In this document: positions 59,907-64,000 of the stretch, piece after piece
How the letters are laid out: each line of letters starts with the position of its first letter
How positions within the stretch are numbered: position 1 is the stretch's first letter
DNA from: Paenibacillus segetis
GTDB lineage: Bacteria; Bacillota; Bacilli; Paenibacillales; Paenibacillaceae
Assembly: GCF_014639155.1 (NCBI RefSeq)
Contig: NZ_BMFT01000001.1
Span: 2,976,001-3,040,000 of the forward strand
Direction of reading: 5' to 3'
DNA length: 64,000 nt
Made by a program: the position numbers and the translations under genes
The notes under the pieces: generated by a model
Database searches by the model: none
What the model was told of the DNA's origin: nothing
The model's input: the letters and a program-made list of their open reading frames with translations, nothing else

Positions 59907-60587
59907 TTAAGGTTTCACTTGTAACACCTTCTCTAATATCATAAGATGTTTCTTTTGATCAAATTTAAAATAATACTCCGATACTGTATCCATTCCAGCC
60001 CCATACCCACCCTTAAACACAAACCTATCATTAATGATTTTTGGTTCTTCGTTCGGATACATCTCGAAATGAATAACATTGCTATTTTCTGCGAATAAAG
60101 TAATCGGATAAGCTTCATTTTGATCAATTCCATATAAGTAAAACGTTAATGCATGACAATCAGTATATCTGGGGATAAAATAAAATAATTCTGTATCCCC
60201 TATTTTCACCTTCTTTAACTTCAGGATTTCATCTCCATGACTAATAATTTCAAGACGACTTAATTCTTGAATTTTAATATCATTATTTCCATTCTTAAAT
60301 ACAACATCATAATCTGCTGAAATACTATAATCATCTTCTAATCCGTAGCAACGGGGGGCTCCTAGTTTATGAATACTTTCCTTAGATTGCGGTTCAATCA
60401 CTAACTCACCGAATATGGATACACCAACAGCGCGAGGAGTTATTAATTCGGTATTGATTACAATTTCAGAGATTTCATCAACATCTTCTTGAAAATTCAC
60501 TTTCTGATCTGTTGTTACGTCATCACATCCGAAAACAATGGCTAGCAAACACAAAATTGATATCTTTAATATAGTCTTTGTCTTCAT
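59907..60587 (-). CDS. lipoprotein of unknown function
   Basis: 226 residues. Signal peptide MKTKTILKISILCLLAIVFG with lipobox VFGC (Cys 21). The mature part has an acidic start, then beta-rich segments (LEIISHGDEILKLKKVKIGD, FYFIPRYTDCHALTFYLYG). No family recognised. Exported and membrane-anchored. Confidence 0.72.
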   Translation of the reverse strand: MKTKTILKISILCLLAIVFGCDDVTTDQKVNFQEDVDEISEIVINTELITPRAVGVSIFGELVIEPQSKESIHKLGAPRCYGLEDDYSISADYDVVFKNGNNDIKIQELSRLEIISHGDEILKLKKVKIGDTELFYFIPRYTDCHALTFYLYGIDQNEAYPITLFAENSNVIHFEMYPNEEPKIINDRFVFKGGYGAGMDTVSEYYFKFDQKKHLMILEKVLQVKP

Positions 60588-60609
60588 TAAACACCTCTTC
60601 TAAATCATT

Positions 60610-61164
60610 TCAATACATTCCTCGATTCTGCTTCCAAAAATCTTTATCCATTGTCATTTCTATATTATTCCATACAATTCCTTTAGTTGATGTATATACA
60701 TTTATTCTTATAGTCCCTTCTTTGAATCCCACACTCTTATAGCATCTTATTGCTCTTTCATTTATATCAAATACATTGAGTTTGATTCTTTCCAAACCTA
60801 ATTCTTCAAATCCAATTCGCACCGCTTCTTCTAGTGCAGCCCTTCCAGTTCCATGCCCACGCAACTTCTCACTCTTCATCATGAATCTTCCGATAACTGC
60901 CTCCCGTGTCTCCATATTAATTCGAGCAATCTGAATTGTCCCTACTACATCGTCACTCAATGAATCTTCTTGTATCATATAAAGAAATACCCCAGTCTCA
61001 ATGGTATTGATTCCACTGCGATAGTGTTCCTTCATCTGTTCAACAGTCAAAGGATATTGATAAGTTAAACCCGCCCATTGGACCATAAAATCAGAGTCAT
61101 GTTCATTCACCCAATCAACAATATCTGAAAATTCAGCTTCCTTGGCAACTCTTAATACTACCAT
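60610..61164 (-). CDS. GNAT N-acetyltransferase
   Basis: 184 residues, starting at ATG 61164 behind GGGGTG. IGRFMMKSEKLRGHGTGRAALE is the acetyl-CoA motif with DINERAIRCYKSVGF after it. RimJ-like. Preceded by two partial or complete repeats (61211 and 61266). Confidence 0.84.
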   Translation of the reverse strand: MVVLRVAKEAEFSDIVDWVNEHDSDFMVQWAGLTYQYPLTVEQMKEHYRSGINTIETGVFLYMIQEDSLSDDVVGTIQIARINMETREAVIGRFMMKSEKLRGHGTGRAALEEAVRIGFEELGLERIKLNVFDINERAIRCYKSVGFKEGTIRINVYTSTKGIVWNNIEMTMDKDFWKQNRGMY

Positions 61165-61210
61165 CGATTCACCCCATCAAATTTAAGTATTAATTTCGTT
61201 TATAGAGATT

Positions 61211-61229
61211 ATTCCATTATTATACATCC
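61211..61229 (-). repeat. isolated box of the hairpin repeat
   Basis: ATTCCATTATTATACATCC equals the end box of copies B and E and the degenerate copy at 15284. It lies 37 bases from copy I without a gene in between, so two repeat ends abut here. Confidence 0.5.
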
Positions 61230-61265
61230 AATAACCAGACGACGGCCTCTCATCACGTTGGTGCA

Positions 61266-61325
61266 TTCACGAAAAGACCCAGCCTTAGATAGCATGTATC
61301 TTAGGCTGGGTCTTGCGTTGTCTGG
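61266..61325 (-). repeat. hairpin repeat, copy I
   Basis: TTCACGAAAAGACCCAGCC, TTAGATA, loop, TATCTTAGGCTGGGTCTT, then GCGTTGTCTGG. Only the conserved T/T position is unpaired, so this is the most regular copy. AAGACCC/GGGTCTT replaces AATGACCC/GGGTCATT, again compensated. Confidence 0.9.
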
Positions 61326-61364
61326 TCAGTCAGCTACTCCAAAATCCCTTGGTGTTATCTCAGG

Positions 61365-63779
61365 TTACTCATTCTGGATGATTACGTAATTACCAAGCTC
61401 GAAGAGCTCTGCAAAATCCTTTTTGTCCGGTGCGACATCGTCATAGACCTGTGATGTTTCATTCATGAGTTCATCCGAATTCAACCCGGAGACCCGCAGG
61501 CTGATGAGAGAGTCACCTTTTACCAACATTTCTGACAGCTTGGACTTATAGGCTGCCTTACCCTGAATGTCTAGTCCATGTGTAACATAATAATCTTGTG
61601 AATTATCTTTTGCAGCAAACTGAGATAGTTCTTCGTCGAGCCAGTATGTACTATTTTCGCTGTAATTCAGGTCTTCTGCTATCTTGTCACTGCTACCATA
61701 GAGAAAATAAGGCACTCCAGAATTGGTCTCATTATTGGTTGTATCCACATTGACCCATTTGTTATTAATTTGGATTTTATTCCAGGCATGAGGAACATGT
61801 TCCAGCGTTCCACTTACCACTAAATTATCCACTTCAGCCAGATCGCTCAGCAGTTTATATGTTTTGGCGTAACTCCCACAGACCCCCAGCTTGTTAACTA
61901 ACACACCATAAGTAGAAAATGAATCATTAAACTTTGCATCAACCGACATATAATTATTGACTACGGCGTTGTCTAACGCGGATTGATCGTATTTCGTGTA
62001 GTCATTCAAATAATCATAGAGAGTGAGAGCCTTTTGTTCATCATTCATGCCATCCGTAATGACTTTTCTTACAATAGATTGAGCTTCTTGTACCATCTGC
62101 TGCTGCTTCTGATTTATAAGCTCCTGGGAATCGTCATACTTTATGAAGAGTGTTATGCTGTTGTAATCATAACCATAGTTGTCTACTCCGAGAATAAGTG
62201 GGTTTTGGTAAATAACCTTTTGCAGCACATCATATAGAACCTCTGTATTTTGTGCTTCTGGGAATGCTCGCAGTGAAATCGCTTCCTGCGCAGCAGTTAG
62301 ATTCAGAGCCAGGAATTCTTCCAATGCTGAATCGGCGTTCACCTGAACATCGTTCACTACACCAAGAACAGGTACGGACTCTTTATCAGCCTTAGCCACC
62401 TTGATTCGGGTATTCTCTATTTGTCGTTCGATTATATCAAAGCTGCCGCCTGTAGTTTCATCCTCAATAATGGTAGGAACATCACTGTCTGGCAGGTAAC
62501 GAAACGAGTTTTGAGGAATAATATTACCAGCATTCAGTTCCGGCGCTTGAAAGTTGTCTGACTGAAGAAGCTCCATCTCGTCTGCGGTTATCTTATCCAC
62601 GATTACATAATCCTTTATAGAGGTCCCACTGACCATGTATGCCAAATATACTTCTGTCGCAGATGCCGCACCATTCAGTGTGCCCTCATAGCTGACACCA
62701 AGATTTGCTACGGAACCATCAATAAAGGTAACAGGAACCGACTTGGGTAATTCATCTATGCTGCTGTATGATTTTATGGTGGAATTGTCTAAAACCTCGA
62801 CCGGCAGCAGCTTGGACAGCCCAGAAGTTTGCACTACATTGCTGTATATGGATTCCATATCTGCATTTACCGCCGTAACATAATAATCCCCATTCACCCT
62901 ATTATTCTGTCTGATGACCCAGCCGTCACCAGCGAACATTCCTGCTTCACCATCCTGAGCAAAATCATTAAACTCTGTATCCGATGTGCTTCCGATCAGA
63001 TCTGCAGGCACGCCACGGTAGACTTCTTTTCTACTGAGAGTGGGATCATTTTCTTCATTATATGAGGCATTGTAAATACGATAGGTCTCCGCTCCCTCGA
63101 CCTTGTCCCATACTAATTTGAATCTTCCCTCTTTATCGATTTCATACCGGAGATTAGGAGCGGAAAGATCAGATTTTACAGTAAATGGGATAATGAGCGG
63201 CTTGTCTAGCTTGGTTGGAGTAGTAGCATTCAAATCATAGTTCACCCGAATATAATAGATTGGTGCGTTACCCCAAGCCCCTTTGTCAGCTGCCGAATAT
63301 TCCTCAGGGCTCATATTAAAGAATTCGTCGCCTATTCCTAAAGGGTTCACTGTTAGTTGACTTTTAACACCGTCATCTTCATAAGGGAGTTGGTTATAAG
63401 TAACAAGCACGCTGTTGGGTCCTGCTTCGCGATCAGTATGTATAGTCACAACTTTATCGGCCACTTCATACCGACTATGGAATTCATCCGAGCTACCTTT
63501 CAAAATATTAAGATCACAGTTAAACTGAAAAATAAAACTACTACCGGACGAGACATTATACAGCGGCATAATATTCTCTTCCGACTCAGTACCGTATTTT
63601 TTCTTCAGATCTTCAACCTTTACGTAATGATCCACAAATTCATTGGCAATCGTTCCTATACGTTCTCTAGTAAGTGTTGACTCGGACTGTGTCTCCAATA
63701 TGGATTTTACCAACTGTCCATCTCTGCATCCAGTCACTACCATACATATTAATAGTAGTCCTAGTATCGTTTTTTTCAT
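61365..63779 (-). CDS. large lipoprotein with transglutaminase-like domain
   Basis: 804 residues. Lipobox in MKKTILGLLLICMVVTGC (Cys 18). A fibronectin type III-like segment lies near 205-245 (PNLRYEIDKEGRFKLVWDK). The transglutaminase-like domain has Cys in GVCGSYAKTYK (about 632), His in HAWNKI (about 663) and Asp in VNVDTT (about 677), a complete triad. Likely a surface-anchored protease or crosslinking enzyme. By far the longest gene of the array and the only one with higher-looking GC usage; it may be a native resident. Confidence 0.8.
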   Translation of the reverse strand: MKKTILGLLLICMVVTGCRDGQLVKSILETQSESTLTRERIGTIANEFVDHYVKVEDLKKKYGTESEENIMPLYNVSSGSSFIFQFNCDLNILKGSSDEFHSRYEVADKVVTIHTDREAGPNSVLVTYNQLPYEDDGVKSQLTVNPLGIGDEFFNMSPEEYSAADKGAWGNAPIYYIRVNYDLNATTPTKLDKPLIIPFTVKSDLSAPNLRYEIDKEGRFKLVWDKVEGAETYRIYNASYNEENDPTLSRKEVYRGVPADLIGSTSDTEFNDFAQDGEAGMFAGDGWVIRQNNRVNGDYYVTAVNADMESIYSNVVQTSGLSKLLPVEVLDNSTIKSYSSIDELPKSVPVTFIDGSVANLGVSYEGTLNGAASATEVYLAYMVSGTSIKDYVIVDKITADEMELLQSDNFQAPELNAGNIIPQNSFRYLPDSDVPTIIEDETTGGSFDIIERQIENTRIKVAKADKESVPVLGVVNDVQVNADSALEEFLALNLTAAQEAISLRAFPEAQNTEVLYDVLQKVIYQNPLILGVDNYGYDYNSITLFIKYDDSQELINQKQQQMVQEAQSIVRKVITDGMNDEQKALTLYDYLNDYTKYDQSALDNAVVNNYMSVDAKFNDSFSTYGVLVNKLGVCGSYAKTYKLLSDLAEVDNLVVSGTLEHVPHAWNKIQINNKWVNVDTTNNETNSGVPYFLYGSSDKIAEDLNYSENSTYWLDEELSQFAAKDNSQDYYVTHGLDIQGKAAYKSKLSEMLVKGDSLISLRVSGLNSDELMNETSQVYDDVAPDKKDFAELFELGNYVIIQNE

Positions 63780-63843
63780 GAGTTACACTCACTCCTTGGC
63801 CGGCCCATTCGTGAATTAAATGATAGTCTTTCGAATAAGTTGG

Positions 63844-64000
63844 TCATTTTTTTAACTTTCTCTTCATAAAAAATGCTATCTCTCCACTCTCCGCATCATT
63901 ATTCGAATAATAGGACAAATCAATCCCCTCCAATTCAAATCCACACTTCTTATAAAATTCGATTGCAGGTACATTTGTATTTTGGGTCTCTAAAACAACT
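63844..64000 (-). CDS. GNAT N-acetyltransferase (C-terminus only)
   Basis: Minus-strand frame from the window edge to TGA 63844, 52 codons: VVLETQNTNVPAIEFYKKCG, then FELEGIDLSYYSNN. NxxAIxFYxKxGF is the usual GNAT alpha4/beta region. The N-terminal half lies outside the window. Confidence 0.75.
   Translation of the reverse strand, partial: VVLETQNTNVPAIEFYKKCGFELEGIDLSYYSNNDAESGEIAFFMKRKLKK

Noticed and set aside
23561-61325. Classical attC sites of a chromosomal integron
   Set aside because: The flanks read TTGTTGTCTGA and TTCACGAAA; no GTTRRRY/RYYYAAC core boxes at the stem base, and no integrase in the window. Only the architecture is similar.
23561-61325. Repeats as Rho-independent terminators
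   Set aside because: No T-tract of four or more follows the stem on the gene-sense strand (usually TCATTTCG), unlike true terminators at 40668 and 44127.
1-64000. Prophage, insertion sequence or CRISPR array
   Set aside because: No phage structural, integrase or transposase genes and no regularly spaced direct repeats; hairpin repeats are far apart and not spacer-separated.

Overview
The window is AT-rich DNA (by eye well under 45% GC) from a Gram-positive, Bacillales-type chromosome. Evidence is the strong AGGAGG-type ribosome binding sites, frequent TTG/GTG starts, lipobox lipoproteins and many families typical of Bacillus/Paenibacillus (TmrB, DUF2569, DUF3977, DUF4177, DUF4362, YfiT-like DinB proteins). 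I favour Paenibacillaceae, but no genus marker is present. I saw no rRNA, tRNA, CRISPR array, transposase or integrase, and no gene-free stretch longer than 300 bp.

Layout. (1) 1-9.5 kb: minus-strand accessory genes. The left 3.5 kb is decayed (methyltransferase with internal deletion, frameshifted small gene, phosphotransferase joined to a headless methyltransferase). Then come phosphotransferases, DJ-1/PfpI, an AAC(6')-like acetyltransferase and an HD hydrolase. (2) 9.7-20.6 kb: a more ordinary mixed-strand segment with an MFS exporter plus ArsR-like regulator, MgtC, CPBP protease, two GNATs, ASCH protein, a CcdC-like protein with a NarL/LiaS-type two-component system, a VOC protein, PfkB sugar kinase and a class 3 lipase. 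(3) 20.7-64 kb: a long, nearly single-direction (minus) series of small self-contained genes: GNAT acetyltransferases (17 in the whole window), phosphotransferases (5), VOC/glyoxalase proteins (6), DinB-fold proteins (4), NUDIX, HAD, isochorismatase and histidine-phosphatase proteins. It also holds resistance-type genes (tmrB, DfrA12-like dihydrofolate reductase, nucleotidyltransferase) and extra copies of housekeeping-type enzymes (MurG, MurI, PheA, glucokinase). The only plus-strand interruption is a MerR/BmrR-type regulator with a serine hydrolase at 54.6-56.5 kb.

The most interesting structure is a dispersed repeat of about 45-75 bp seen nine times in region 3, with three half or degenerate copies, always between genes and always in the same orientation. 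In gene sense it reads: a TATAAT-like box near the upstream stop codon, CAGACAAC, then an imperfect hairpin with a conserved internal mismatch, then TTTCGTGAATG, often followed directly by the next gene's ribosome binding site. Arms covary between copies, and nearly all unpaired A/C positions become G-U pairs on the gene-sense strand. Selection therefore seems to act on a folded minus-strand RNA or single strand. The arrangement recalls an integron cassette array (diverse promoterless-looking genes, one direction, each followed by a palindrome), but the attC core sequences are not visible. I regard it as a possible new cassette-like or mobile-leader system, not as a proven integron.
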